Shown piece by piece: positions 16,634 through 25,658 of a stretch of DNA of 64,000 bases; position 1 is the stretch's first letter; each line of letters begins with the position of its first letter. The notes beneath the pieces were generated by a model. The model did not search any database. It was not told the origin of the DNA and saw only the letters and a list, made by a program, of their open reading frames with translations. Source of the stretch: Pilimelia columellifera. GTDB lineage: Bacteria; Actinomycetota; Actinomycetes; Mycobacteriales; Micromonosporaceae. The stretch covers positions 248,001 through 312,000 of the forward strand of contig NZ_BAAARY010000005.1 in the NCBI RefSeq assembly GCF_039532605.1, given 5' to 3'. The position numbers and the translations under genes are program-made.

Positions 16634-18031
16634 TCAGCGGCGGGGGCTGCGACGCCAGGGACCGGTGATCGCCAGCACGTGCCCGGGATTCTGGACGGAC
16701 ACGTACAGGGTCGTGCCGTCGGCGCCGAACACTGGTCCGGCGAACTCGGCGTTGTTGAGCTGGTTGCGCGCCAGCGGGTACGCCTTGCCGCCCTCGGTGA
16801 CCCCGATGAGGTGGGAGAGCCCGCCGCCGTCCTCGGCCAGGATCACCCCGCCGTCCGGGGAGACGGTGATGTTGTCCGGGCCGTCCAGGCCGCCCCGTCG
16901 GTCCGGCGCCGGGTTGACGCCGAAGATCGTCTTGAGGGTGACGGTCGACCGCCGCGGGTCGTAGAACCACACCTGCCCGTCGTGTTCAGCGGCGCTGCCG
17001 TCGGCGGTCCGGGCGAAACTCGACACGAAGTACGCCCCGCCGTCGCCCCACCAGGCGCCTTCCAGCTTGCGGGCGCGGGTCACCTTTCTCGTGCCGACCT
17101 GCTTGCGGACCGATTCCGATGAGGCGTCCCGGTCCGGGACCGCCACCCAGGTCACCTGGTACGTCGTTCCCGGTTTGGTGGCCTGGGACAGGTCGACGAC
17201 GACCGCGCCGCGACTCACGCAGCGCATCGCCTCCAGCGTGCCGGCCTCGTCGCCGTCCGCGGATTCGGCCAGCGCCCGCAGCCGGCCCTTGCCGCCCCGG
17301 AACCCGGGCGGGGGGGTCCACCGGTAGTAGAGGCCGTTGGGGTTGGCGGCGTCCTCAGTCTGGTAGATGGCATGCGTGAGCGGGTCGACCACCACCGCCT
17401 CGTGCGCGAAGCGGCCCAGGAACGTCAACGGAACCGGCCGACGGTTTGCGGCAGCGTCGTGCGGGTCGACCTCGAAGGCGTATCCGTGGGTCTTCTGGAA
17501 CGGTCCCACCGCCCGCTGTTCGGACTCCTCACACGACAGCCACGTCCCCCACGGGGTGACCCCGCCCGCGCAGTTGTTGTGCGTCCCGGCCAGCGAGACG
17601 CGCTCGCCACGGCGCCGGCCGTCGCGGTCGACGGTGATCGTCGTGGCGCCGCCCCGGGCGCCCGGGTCGTAGGTCAGGCCGCTCAGGGCCGGAACCCCGT
17701 ACGTCTCGGTGGCGCCGATCTCGTGGTTGCAGACCAGCGTCGAGCCGCCGTTCGGGGCGGGGAAGAGTCCCATGCCGTCGGGGTCGCTGGGGGTGGGCTC
17801 GCCGCTTTCCAGCCGCGTCACCCCGGTCTGGGCGATCACCCGGTAGCGGAACCCGGCGGGCAGGGCCAGCAGCCCGGCGGGGTCGGGCCGCAACGGCCCG
17901 TATCCGGTTGGCGGGCGTAGCGCGGCCTGGGCGGCCGGCGCCCCGGCGACGCTCGACAGCGACCCGGCGACGACGATGCCCAGTCCCCCGCCGGCGCTGA
18001 CGCGAAGCACTTCACGGCGTGACAGCGACAC
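16634..18031 (-). CDS. Tat-exported PhoX/DUF839-like protein
   Basis: A 465-residue protein starting at GTG 18031, which has a strong AGGAGGG about 7 nt upstream. The N-terminus MSLSRREVLRVSAGGG with a hydrophobic run and an AQA cleavage site is a twin-arginine signal peptide. The body matches the DUF839/PhoX group: STLVCNHEIGATE, THNNCAGGVTPWGTWLSCEE, FGRFAHEA-type and DGPDNITVSPDGGVILAEDG segments, consistent with a beta-propeller that binds Ca and Fe in PhoX alkaline phosphatases. Whether it hydrolyses phosphate esters is uncertain, because many DUF839 proteins are uncharacterised. It forms an operon with the downstream permease gene. Confidence 0.8.
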   Translation of the reverse strand: MSLSRREVLRVSAGGGLGIVVAGSLSSVAGAPAAQAALRPPTGYGPLRPDPAGLLALPAGFRYRVIAQTGVTRLESGEPTPSDPDGMGLFPAPNGGSTLVCNHEIGATETYGVPALSGLTYDPGARGGATTITVDRDGRRRGERVSLAGTHNNCAGGVTPWGTWLSCEESEQRAVGPFQKTHGYAFEVDPHDAAANRRPVPLTFLGRFAHEAVVVDPLTHAIYQTEDAANPNGLYYRWTPPPGFRGGKGRLRALAESADGDEAGTLEAMRCVSRGAVVVDLSQATKPGTTYQVTWVAVPDRDASSESVRKQVGTRKVTRARKLEGAWWGDGGAYFVSSFARTADGSAAEHDGQVWFYDPRRSTVTLKTIFGVNPAPDRRGGLDGPDNITVSPDGGVILAEDGGGLSHLIGVTEGGKAYPLARNQLNNAEFAGPVFGADGTTLYVSVQNPGHVLAITGPWRRSPRR

Positions 18032-18291
18032 GGCGATCCCTCCTGACGCGCGGGGCGGCCCCCACGGTGCCCCGAAGGGCGCCCGACCGGACGCAAACGC
18101 GTAGCCAGGCCCGCCGGGGTCGCCGACTTCCCGGAGATTATCGGACAAACCGTCCGGACGAAGGCCGATGTGCCTGGTTGGTTCCGGTCCACCCCGAACG
18201 GGTGTCAGCGATGGGGCGCGACGCCTCCTCCGGTGCCCGACGGCGCTGGCGACTGGGTCGGCGCATTGAGTGGGACTGTGGGCTGAGCCTA

Positions 18292-18320
18292 TTGACTTTC
18301 GATAGTTTTCAGTTGAAACT
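18292..18320 (+). promoter_or_regulatory. Possible promoter and operator of the DUF2975-HTH operon
   Basis: TTGACT (18292-18297) and GAAACT (18315-18320) are 17 nt apart; the -10 match is weak. The predicted transcription start coincides with GTG 18327. A palindrome TTTCA-gt-TGAAA (18307-18318) overlaps the -10, and CATTGAG (18264-18270) with CTCAATG (18319-18325) form a second, widely spaced inverted repeat. The locally AT-rich sequence contrasts with its surroundings. Confidence 0.45.
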
Positions 18321-18329
18321 CAATGGGTG

Positions 18330-18806
18330 ATGGCAGAACGTCGTGCGGTGGTCCCGCTCAAGATCTTCCTGGCCCTGCTGTTCGGGGTCCTGGTCATGCT
18401 CCAGGCATTTTCGCTGCCAGGGCAGTTCGCCCACATGGCCGAGGAGTCCCCCCACCTGGCCCACCTCAGGTGGCCGATGACGGCCGTGTCGGTGTACTGG
18501 GTGCTCTGCGTCCAGGTGGTCATCTTCTGCACCTGGCGGCTGCTGGACCTGGTCCGCGACGACCGCATCTTCAGCGACGCCGCCATGGGCTGGGTACGAG
18601 GAATCCTGTGGGCCATCGGCGCGGCGTGGGCGGTGCTGCTGGGCGTGTTCCTCTACGTCGGCTTCACCGCCGACGATCCCGGGCTGCCACTGCTGCTGTT
18701 CCTCATGGTAGTGGCGGTCGCGGTCCTCGGGCTGCTCATGATCGTGATGCGCGCCCTGCTGCGGCAGGCCACTACCTTGCGCAGCGACATGGAATCGGTC
18801 ATCTGA
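18330..18806 (+). CDS. DUF2975 membrane protein
   Basis: A 158-residue protein with four hydrophobic helices (about residues 9-30, 48-70, 92-115 and 120-143), matching the DUF2975 family. These are commonly encoded directly before a small YozG-like HTH protein, as here. The region before helix 3 contains DDRIFSDAA, a typical family segment. GTG 18327 and ATG 18330 are adjacent; no Shine-Dalgarno sequence precedes them, so a leaderless mRNA is likely. Its stop overlaps the HTH gene start (TGATG). Function unknown; such pairs are thought to form a membrane-linked regulatory unit. Confidence 0.8.
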   Translation: MAERRAVVPLKIFLALLFGVLVMLQAFSLPGQFAHMAEESPHLAHLRWPMTAVSVYWVLCVQVVIFCTWRLLDLVRDDRIFSDAAMGWVRGILWAIGAAWAVLLGVFLYVGFTADDPGLPLLLFLMVVAVAVLGLLMIVMRALLRQATTLRSDMESVI

Positions 18807-19012
18807 TGCCGATCGTCGTGCGTATCGATGTCGAACTGGCCAGACGCAAGATGAGCGTCGCCGAGTTCGCCGAGCAGGTGGGGCTCACGCCCGCGAACGT
18901 GGCGGTGCTGAAGAACGGTCGGGCCAAGGCGGTCCGGTTCAGCACCTTGGCGGCGATGTGCCGGGTGCTCGACTGCCAGCCCGGCGACCTGCTCGAATGG
19001 GTCGACGAATGA
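18806..19012 (+). CDS. Small Xre-type HTH regulator (YozG-like)
   Basis: A 68-residue single-domain helix-turn-helix protein: MSVAEFAEQVGLTPANVAVLKNGRAKAVRF contains both HTH helices, and DCQPGDLLEWV is the conserved end of this family. ATG 18806 overlaps the DUF2975 stop by one base. It probably represses its own operon through the palindrome near 18307, which is inference from position. Its size and context match the DUF2975/YozG pairs seen in Firmicutes and actinobacteria. Confidence 0.85.
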   Translation: MPIVVRIDVELARRKMSVAEFAEQVGLTPANVAVLKNGRAKAVRFSTLAAMCRVLDCQPGDLLEWVDE

Positions 19013-19088
19013 CCCGGCGACCCGGCCCGGGCCGGTCAGGCCCGTGCGCCCCCGTTCGGCCGGCTACACCGGCCGGGAAGGACATCTC

Positions 19089-19241
19089 ATGAAGCTCGCC
19101 CTCGCCCTGGGCGGTGTCGCCATCGGCGTCGCCGCCGTCGTGTACGGCGGCGCCGACGACTCGCCGGGCCTGCAACTGCTGGGCGTCCTGCTCGTCGTCG
19201 GCGCGGCGACGTTCGGCATCCGCGCCGCCCGCCGCAGGTAG
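19089..19241 (+). CDS. Small two-helix membrane protein
   Basis: A 50-residue protein with two hydrophobic segments (about 3-19 and 28-43) separated by a short acidic turn (GGADDSPG) and a basic tail (RAARRR), giving a hairpin in the membrane. GGAAGGA lies about 6-10 nt before ATG 19089. It may be cotranscribed with the HTH gene 76 nt upstream. No family is recognised. Composition and ribosome binding site support a real gene. Confidence 0.6.
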   Translation: MKLALALGGVAIGVAAVVYGGADDSPGLQLLGVLLVVGAATFGIRAARRR

Positions 19242-19246
19242 CGGCG

Positions 19247-20299
19247 TCACCGCGGCGCCGGCGGTTCGGGGAAGTGACAGGCCGTGTACTGGGTTCTGGT
19301 AGTGGGCCGCAGCGGTGGCCGGGTCGTCGCGCACACCTCCTTGGCCTTCCAGCACCGGGTCCGGAACCGGCACCCCGACGGCGGGTCGACCGGGCTGGGC
19401 ACGTCGCCGACCAGCCTGATCCGCCCCTGGGGCGCCGCCCCCCGCACCACGGCCAGGTCCGGGGCCGCCGACAACAACGCCTGGGCGTACGGGTGGTGCG
19501 GCTGTCCGTACAGCTCGTCCCGGTTTCCCTCCTCGACGACCTTGCCGAGGTACATGACGGCGACCCGGTCGCAGAAGTGGCGCACGATTCCCAGGTCGTG
19601 GGCGATGAACACAAACGCGATGCCAAACTCCCGCCGTAGCTTCTCCAGCAGGTTCACCACCTGAGCCTGGATGGAGACATCCAACGCCGACAGCGGCTCG
19701 TCCGCGATGATGACCTTCGGCCGGACGGCGAGCGCCCGGGCGATGCCGATCCGCTGACGCTGCCCGCCGGAGAACTCGTGCGGGTACCGGTTGTAGTGCT
19801 CGGGGTTGAGTCCGACGACCTCGAGCAGCTCCTGTACCCGGATCAGCTCTCGGCGGCGCGGCACGATCCGGTGGGTGCGCAGCGCGGTCGCGATGATCGT
19901 GCCGACGGTGTGGCGCGGGTTCAGCGACGAGTACGGGTCCTGGAAGATGAGCTGGATCTCGCGCCGGTACGGGCGCAGCTCGCGTTGGCTCAGGTGGGCG
20001 ATGTCCGCGCCCTGGTAGAGGATCTCGCCGGCGGTGGGTTCCAGCAGTCGGGCGATGAGCCGCGCGGTGGTCGACTTGCCGCAGCCGGACTCGCCGACCA
20101 ACCCGAGCGTCTGACCTTCGCGCAGGGTCAGCGACACCCCGTCGACGGCTTTGACGGTGTTGCCGCCGCCGCGCAGGCGTCCGCCGCCGCCGGTGGCGAA
20201 GTGCATGGAGACGTCGTTCAGTTCCAGCAGCGGGATGCCGCGGCGGCGGGGGATCTCGGTGCGCCTGCGGTGGCTGGGGGCGAAGATACCGCTGTTCAT
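19247..20299 (-). CDS. Peptide ABC importer, ATP-binding subunit (DppF/OppF type)
   Basis: A 350-residue ABC ATPase with Walker A GESGCGKST, Q-loop FQDPYSSLNP, signature SGGQRQR, Walker B VIIADEP and the H-loop AHDLG. The C-terminal oligopeptide-transporter extension carries cysteines (CRFRTRC, CATT, ACHFP) that in relatives bind an Fe-S cluster. The N-terminal 25 residues before the ABC domain are basic. It is the last gene of a five-gene minus-strand operon and starts 10 nt after the other ATPase gene. It supplies energy for uptake of di- or oligopeptides. Confidence 0.9.
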   Translation of the reverse strand: MNSGIFAPSHRRRTEIPRRRGIPLLELNDVSMHFATGGGGRLRGGGNTVKAVDGVSLTLREGQTLGLVGESGCGKSTTARLIARLLEPTAGEILYQGADIAHLSQRELRPYRREIQLIFQDPYSSLNPRHTVGTIIATALRTHRIVPRRRELIRVQELLEVVGLNPEHYNRYPHEFSGGQRQRIGIARALAVRPKVIIADEPLSALDVSIQAQVVNLLEKLRREFGIAFVFIAHDLGIVRHFCDRVAVMYLGKVVEEGNRDELYGQPHHPYAQALLSAAPDLAVVRGAAPQGRIRLVGDVPSPVDPPSGCRFRTRCWKAKEVCATTRPPLRPTTRTQYTACHFPEPPAPR

Positions 20300-20309
20300 G
20301 GTGTGTCCT

Positions 20310-21335
20310 TCACGGCAGCCGGGGCAGGATCTCCAGGTGGAACCTCACGTCGGGGTCGGGCAGGTGGCACCGGGACAGCCGGGCGTCCTCGGCGGTGCGC
20401 GCCGCCAACAGCGGCAGCTCGCGTCGGCACAGGTCGTCGGGGACGCGGTCGCGGAACTCACAGCGCGGGCTGAACGAGCATCCGGGCGGCATGTCCAGCA
20501 GGCTCGGCGGCAGCCCGGGGATCGGGTGCAGCGGCGCTGGCTCGCCGGACAGCGCGGGGATGCTCTCCAGCAGACCCCACGCGTACGGGTGCAGCGGGCG
20601 GGCCAGGATCTGCTCGGTGGAGCCGTACTCGACGGCCCGGCCCGCGTACATGACCAGCACGTCGTCGGCGATCTCGGCGACGACCCCGAGGTCGTGGGTG
20701 ATGAACACGACCGCCGACCCGAATTCCTGTTGCAGGTCGGCGATGAGGTCGAGGATCTGCGCCTGCACGGTGACGTCCAGGGCGGTGGTGGGCTCGTCGG
20801 CGATGAGCAGCTTCGGGTCGTTCACCAACGCCATTGCGATCATGACGCGTTGCCGCATGCCGCCGGAGAACTGGTGCGGGTAGTCGTCGAGCCGCGCGGC
20901 CGGGTTGGGGATGCCGACCCGGGCCAGCATCTCGGCGGCACGTTTACGGGCGGCCCGCTTTCGGGCGCCGCTGTGCGCCCGGTACGCCTCGCCGATCTGG
21001 TCGCCGATGGTGAAGAACGGGTGCAGCGACGACAACGGGTCCTGGAAGATCATCGCCGTGGACGCGCCACGGTGTCGGCGCAGCTTCCGCTGCGACATTC
21101 CCACGATCTCGTCCCCGCCGATCTGGATCGAGCCGGAGATGGCGGTCCGCTTCGGATCGTGCAGGCCCATGAGCGCCAGGCTGGACACGCTCTTGCCGGA
21201 GCCGGACTCGCCGACGATCGCCAGGGTCCGCCCCAGCGGCACCGAGTAGCTCAACCCCTGAACCGCGGTGACGACCCCGTCGGCCGTCGGGAAGCTGACC
21301 TTGAGATCGCTGACCACCAGGTACGGCTCGCGCAT
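20310..21335 (-). CDS. Peptide ABC importer, ATP-binding subunit (DppD/OppD type)
   Basis: A 341-residue ABC ATPase: Walker A GESGSGKS, FQDPLSSLHP, signature FSGGMRQR, Walker B LLIADEPTTALD and H-loop THDLG. The C-terminal domain has the Cys pattern of the Opp/Dpp family (CSFSPRCEFRD, CRRE, CHLPDP). ATG 21335 is chosen over an upstream GTG because GGAGAGAG sits directly before it. It pairs with the DppF-type subunit as a heterodimer. Confidence 0.9.
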   Translation of the reverse strand: MREPYLVVSDLKVSFPTADGVVTAVQGLSYSVPLGRTLAIVGESGSGKSVSSLALMGLHDPKRTAISGSIQIGGDEIVGMSQRKLRRHRGASTAMIFQDPLSSLHPFFTIGDQIGEAYRAHSGARKRAARKRAAEMLARVGIPNPAARLDDYPHQFSGGMRQRVMIAMALVNDPKLLIADEPTTALDVTVQAQILDLIADLQQEFGSAVVFITHDLGVVAEIADDVLVMYAGRAVEYGSTEQILARPLHPYAWGLLESIPALSGEPAPLHPIPGLPPSLLDMPPGCSFSPRCEFRDRVPDDLCRRELPLLAARTAEDARLSRCHLPDPDVRFHLEILPRLP

Positions 21336-21349
21336 GCTCTCTCCGTTCG

Positions 21350-22333
21350 TCACCCGAGCCGGACCCGCGGGTCGAGGAAGGTGTAGAGGATGTCGACCAT
21401 GAGGTTCAGGGTGACCAGCAGCACCGAGCCGAGCAGGATGCCGCCCATCATCACCGGCAGGTCGTCGGTTTTGAACGCCTCCAGCGTCACCACGCCCAAC
21501 CCCGGCAGCCCGAAGATCCGTTCGGTGAACAGGGCGCCGGTGAGCTGCCCGGCCAGGTCCAGGCCGAAGATCGTCGCGACGGGTGTGAGCGCGGAGCGCA
21601 GACCGTGCCGGTAGACGACGCGGCGCTCGCTGATGCCCTTGGCCCGGGCGGTGCGGATGTAGTCCTCGCCCAGCGCCTCGATCATGGAGGCGCGCGAGTA
21701 GCGGGCGTATGCGGCGGCGTTGACGACACCGAGGGTCAGCCACGCGGCGGTGAGCCCGCTGGCCCAGCTCAGCGGCCCGTCCAGGAACGGACTGTACTGC
21801 GAGGGCGGCAGGAACGTGCCCGCCGTGTAGAGCACCACCAGCAGCGCGACGATGAAGTAGGGGACGGAGCTGAGCCCGAGCGTGCCGGCGACGATCGACT
21901 TGTCGAAACTGGTGCCCCGCCGACGTGCGGCGAGGATGCCGCTGAGGATGCCGATGGTCAGGTACACGACGGCCGCGCCGACGACGATCGAGACGGTGAT
22001 CGGCATGGCCTGCATGAGCAGTTTGGTCACCGGCTGGCCGAGCCGGAACGAGTAGCCCAGGCACGGCGCGGGGCAGTCGACGGTGGCGCCGCCGCTGGTG
22101 ATGGTGTGTCCGGCGACGATCCCCTTGACGTACTGGGCGAACTGGAGCGTGACGGGGTCGTCCAGATGCAGGCTCTGGCTGATCTCGGCGGCTCGTTCCG
22201 GGGTGCAGCGCGGTCCGCAGATCGCCCCGATCGGGTCCTTGGGGGCGAGGAAGAACATGGCGAAGCTGAGCAGCAGGGTCACCAGGACGACCAGCAGGGC
22301 GCTCACGCCGCGCTTGAGGATGTAGCCGGCCAC
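21350..22333 (-). CDS. Peptide ABC importer, permease (DppB/OppB type)
   Basis: A 327-residue inner-membrane permease. The N-terminal TM is followed by a large external loop (residues 35-110) with Cys residues (CGPRC, CPAPC), then five TMs. The coupling motif EALGEDYIRTARAKGISERRVVYRHGLR is the conserved EAA loop that contacts the ATPases. It lies between the binding-protein and ATPase genes. ATG 22333. Confidence 0.9.
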   Translation of the reverse strand: MAGYILKRGVSALLVVLVTLLLSFAMFFLAPKDPIGAICGPRCTPERAAEISQSLHLDDPVTLQFAQYVKGIVAGHTITSGGATVDCPAPCLGYSFRLGQPVTKLLMQAMPITVSIVVGAAVVYLTIGILSGILAARRRGTSFDKSIVAGTLGLSSVPYFIVALLVVLYTAGTFLPPSQYSPFLDGPLSWASGLTAAWLTLGVVNAAAYARYSRASMIEALGEDYIRTARAKGISERRVVYRHGLRSALTPVATIFGLDLAGQLTGALFTERIFGLPGLGVVTLEAFKTDDLPVMMGGILLGSVLLVTLNLMVDILYTFLDPRVRLG

Positions 22334-22418
22334 TGTGGCATCTCCTGGGATGAACGCTCGGGGACGGGGGAGGGGCCGGCGCCGGCCGGGCGTCTGTGCC
22401 CGGCCGGCGCCGCGAGCG

Positions 22419-24161
22419 TCAGCTCTTGAGGTAGACGTTCGGGAGGAACGGCAGGCCCATCGTCGGGTCGCCCTCGGCCCCGCCGACGTTCGTGCCGACG
22501 ACGTCGGCCATCTTGGAGTAGGTGCTGGGCAGGAAGACGTACTTCTCCATGATTTCCCGGTCCAGGTCCGCCCACTTCGCGGTGGCCTGCTCCGCCGGCA
22601 GCTCGTTGATCTCGTTGATCTTGGCGTCCAGGACGGAGTCGCTGAGCATTCCCCAGGTCGTCCCCTCCTCGATGCTCTGCGAGCGGAAGAGGACCGGGAA
22701 CCAACTGCCGCCGGTCGGCCAGTCCGAGCACCAGCCGGCGGGCGACTGGCCCATGTTGACGGACGCGTCGTAGTCGCTCTTCTTCTCGCGCAGCTTCGCG
22801 CTGGCCACGCCGAGCGGCTTGACCGCGAACCCGGCCTTCTTCAGCGCGTCGGCGCGTACCTGGGAGACCTGCTGCGGTACCGGTTGGGTGTTGTCGTAGT
22901 ACCAGCTCAGCTCGAAGTTGAGCTTGCCGGCGGCCTCCAGCAGCTTCTTCGCGCCCTCCGGGTCGCCGGTGCCCTGGCCGTCCAGGTCCTCGACCGGGGT
23001 GTATTTCTTGTGCCCGGGAACGCTCGGCGGCAGGACGGTGCTGGCCGGCTCGGCGCTCAGCTCGGTGGTGCCGGCGGCCTTCCAGATCTGGTCGTACGGG
23101 TACGCCTTGGCGATCGCCTTGCGGACCTCCAGCGGGATCTTGCGGCTGTCGAGCTGGATGCCGGACGTGCACGGCGACTCGCCCTTGAGTAACTGGCTCG
23201 ACTTGGCTCCGGTGACCTCGCCTAGGAGCGAGGCGTCGACCCCGTTGTAGTCGATCGCGTTGGCGTCCGGGCCGTTGCTGTTGAGGACCTGCTGCTGGGT
23301 CTTGATGTGGTCCTGGCCCCATTTGAAGGTCCAGGCGTCCGGGTAGTCGTGCCGGACGGCGTCGCTGTTGGCGTCCCACTTGTCGTTGCGGGCCAGCTTC
23401 AGCTCGGTGCCCGGGGTGTACTTGTCGAACCGGTACGGGCCGGTGGCCAGCGGCTTGTTCTTGTACTCCTGCTTGGTGTCCTTGCCCTGGGGGATCGGGG
23501 TGAACATCGGGAAGGACATGTAGAACGGCAGGTCGGAGAACGGCTGCGCCAGTTTGATGATCAGCTTGTCGTCGCCTGAGGTCGTGACGCCCTTGAAGTC
23601 GGCGTCCTTGTCCTTGTACGGGCCCTTGTACTTCTTGCCGCCCTTGAAGTACGTGTTCTGGTAGGCGGGGCCGTTGGGATACACGTCCCGGGCGAACGAA
23701 CGTAGGATCGCGTACTCCAGATCCTCGACCTTGACCTCGTCGCCGTTCTCGTACCTGATGCCCTTCTTCATGGTGAAGGTCCAGGTGAGCTTGTCGTCGG
23801 AGACCTCGCCGACGTCGGTGAGGTCCGGCACGAGCGTCGGCTTGCCGTTGCGCAGCGCGAAGGTCGTCGGGGTACGGAACAGCAGCTTGCCGATCTCGTT
23901 CGAGTCGGTGAAGTAGATGTCGGTCGGGTCGAACGTGGACGGCGGGCTGGTGGCGTAGACGGTCACCTCGCCGCCCTTGCGGGCGCCCGGGACGGCGGGG
24001 GCTGGACCCTTGGCGGCCGGGTCGATGGCGTTGGCCTGGACCGAGATACTCGATCCCGACCCGGACCCGTTTCCGCTGTTGCTGGGTTTGGGCGCGCCAC
24101 AGGCGGCCGCGCCGAGGGTGACCACGGCGCCGACCGCGACGGCCGATCTGAGTCGCCTCAC
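22419..24161 (-). CDS. Peptide/solute-binding lipoprotein (family 5)
   Basis: A 580-residue extracellular solute-binding protein of the DppA/OppA family. The signal MRRLRSAVAVGAVVTLGAAAC ends in a lipobox with the lipidated Cys at residue 21, followed by a Ser/Gly/Asn linker. The mature part has typical segments (STFDPTDIYFTDSNEIGKLLF near the start, AIAKAYPYDQIW, DCSW-like VNMGQSPAGWCSDWPTGG). GTG 24161 has AAGGAG 5 nt upstream. It sits between the two permease genes, not first in the operon. It should capture peptides or similar solutes; specificity is unknown. Confidence 0.88.
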   Translation of the reverse strand: MRRLRSAVAVGAVVTLGAAACGAPKPSNSGNGSGSGSSISVQANAIDPAAKGPAPAVPGARKGGEVTVYATSPPSTFDPTDIYFTDSNEIGKLLFRTPTTFALRNGKPTLVPDLTDVGEVSDDKLTWTFTMKKGIRYENGDEVKVEDLEYAILRSFARDVYPNGPAYQNTYFKGGKKYKGPYKDKDADFKGVTTSGDDKLIIKLAQPFSDLPFYMSFPMFTPIPQGKDTKQEYKNKPLATGPYRFDKYTPGTELKLARNDKWDANSDAVRHDYPDAWTFKWGQDHIKTQQQVLNSNGPDANAIDYNGVDASLLGEVTGAKSSQLLKGESPCTSGIQLDSRKIPLEVRKAIAKAYPYDQIWKAAGTTELSAEPASTVLPPSVPGHKKYTPVEDLDGQGTGDPEGAKKLLEAAGKLNFELSWYYDNTQPVPQQVSQVRADALKKAGFAVKPLGVASAKLREKKSDYDASVNMGQSPAGWCSDWPTGGSWFPVLFRSQSIEEGTTWGMLSDSVLDAKINEINELPAEQATAKWADLDREIMEKYVFLPSTYSKMADVVGTNVGGAEGDPTMGLPFLPNVYLKS

Positions 24162-24204
24162 GACTACTCCTTCTCTGGGGGTGGGGTGGTGCCCCGTCGC
24201 CGGC

Positions 24205-25182
24205 TCAGCGTCGGGTCTTCGGGTCGAAGGCGTCGCGGACCGCGTCGCCGAGCAGGCTCAGGGCGAGGACCAGGACGGTGACGCTGAGCACCGGAATCCA
24301 CAGGTAGTGCGGCAGCGCCTTGTACGAGGTGACGGCGGAAGCGATGGTGACGCCCCAGGAGGGGGCGGGTTCGACGAGGCCGACGCCCAGGAAGGTCAAT
24401 CCGGCCTCGGCGACGATGTAGCCGGGCAGCGACATCGACATCGAGATGACGATCGGGGCGACGAGGTTCGGCAGCAGTTCCTTGCGCAGCACCCGGTGGG
24501 TGGGCACGCCGAGCACCCGGGCGGCGGCTACGAACTCGCGTTCGCGCAGCGACAGCACCTCGCCGCGGATGAGCCTGGCCAGGCCGGCCCAGCCGAAGAC
24601 CGTCAGCGCGGCGATGAGGGACCAGAACCGGACGTCGGCGACGACCTCCGGCGGGGCGTCGTCGCTGAGGCCCATCGCCGCCATGATCACCGCGGGGATG
24701 GCCATCGCGAAGAGCAGGTACGGCAGGCTGAGGACGAGATCGATGACCCAGGAGATGGCGCTGTCGACCCAGCCACGGGCGAAGCCGGCGATCATGCCGA
24801 CGGTGACGCCGACGATCGTCGTGGTGAGCGTGGCGATGATGGCGATCATCAGCGACGGGCGGGCGCCGTAGGCCCAGCGGGCGAACAGGTCCCGGCCCAG
24901 TCGCGGCTCGACGCCGAACCAGTGGTCGCCGGTCATGCCGATGATCGGCTGCCCGTTGCGGTCGATGAGGTCCTGGTTCTGGGTGAACGGGTCCTGGCCT
25001 TCGAGCGCGACGAGAGCCGGGGCGAAGACGGCGACCAGCAGGAAGAAGGCAAAAACTCCGAAACAGACCATCGCCACCCGGTCCTGGCGGATCCGGGTGA
25101 GCGCGATGCGCGTCGGGGATTTGCTGTTGGCCTTGACGGTCACAGGGCGGACCCGTTGACCGTCGATGGCCGCTGAATCCAC
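24205..25182 (-). CDS. Peptide ABC importer, permease (DppC/OppC type)
   Basis: A 325-residue permease with six hydrophobic segments and the EAA loop SLREREFVAAARVLGVPTHRVL. The external domain after TM1 contains the family's DHWFGVEPRLGRDLFARWAYGAR segment. A frame extends to ATG 25266, but GTG 25182 has GGGAGG 8 nt upstream and fits family length, so it is preferred. It is the first gene of the operon. Confidence 0.88.
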   Translation of the reverse strand: MDSAAIDGQRVRPVTVKANSKSPTRIALTRIRQDRVAMVCFGVFAFFLLVAVFAPALVALEGQDPFTQNQDLIDRNGQPIIGMTGDHWFGVEPRLGRDLFARWAYGARPSLMIAIIATLTTTIVGVTVGMIAGFARGWVDSAISWVIDLVLSLPYLLFAMAIPAVIMAAMGLSDDAPPEVVADVRFWSLIAALTVFGWAGLARLIRGEVLSLREREFVAAARVLGVPTHRVLRKELLPNLVAPIVISMSMSLPGYIVAEAGLTFLGVGLVEPAPSWGVTIASAVTSYKALPHYLWIPVLSVTVLVLALSLLGDAVRDAFDPKTRR

Positions 25183-25658
25183 GCCGCACACCTCCCGGTC
25201 AAGGGTTGAGCCGATGCCGTTTCCGATACGGCGTGAGAGCTGTTCATGTCTTACGGATGTAGACAAGTTAATGGTTTGTGGAAGAACTTCGATATAGCCC
25301 GACGGCTACGGTCCCGTAACGCCTTGGCCGCCCGTCGAGCGATGAGGGAAGGCCTCCAAGCTGGACGATGACCCCGACTCGACCTGTGGGTTCGTGTCAA
25401 GGTCGATGGGACGAGGGTCGATGTTCCCGAAGTCAAGCATCGCCCCGGCATTGACCGAGCGGCTCATCCATATAGACAGTTATCACTGGCAATGAGGGCC
25501 AGGGATGGCGCATTCCCGGTGCGGGAGACCCCTGATGTGACTGGTGTGATTAAGCGGGCGACAACCCCGCCGGGGGAATTCGGGCGTAGCGTGTCCCCTG
25601 GGTCATTGACGGAAATTCGCCCGCTATTGGCGCCGACCGAAACGAAAGGTGGGTCCTC
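25183..25658. other. Divergent intergenic region
   Basis: About 476 bases between the ABC importer operon and the divergent two-repeat gene, with no supported gene. It is less GC-rich around 25240-25320, as expected for the importer promoter, and TTGACG at 25604-25609 may be the -35 of the rightward gene, but no convincing -10 was found. Confidence 0.5.
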
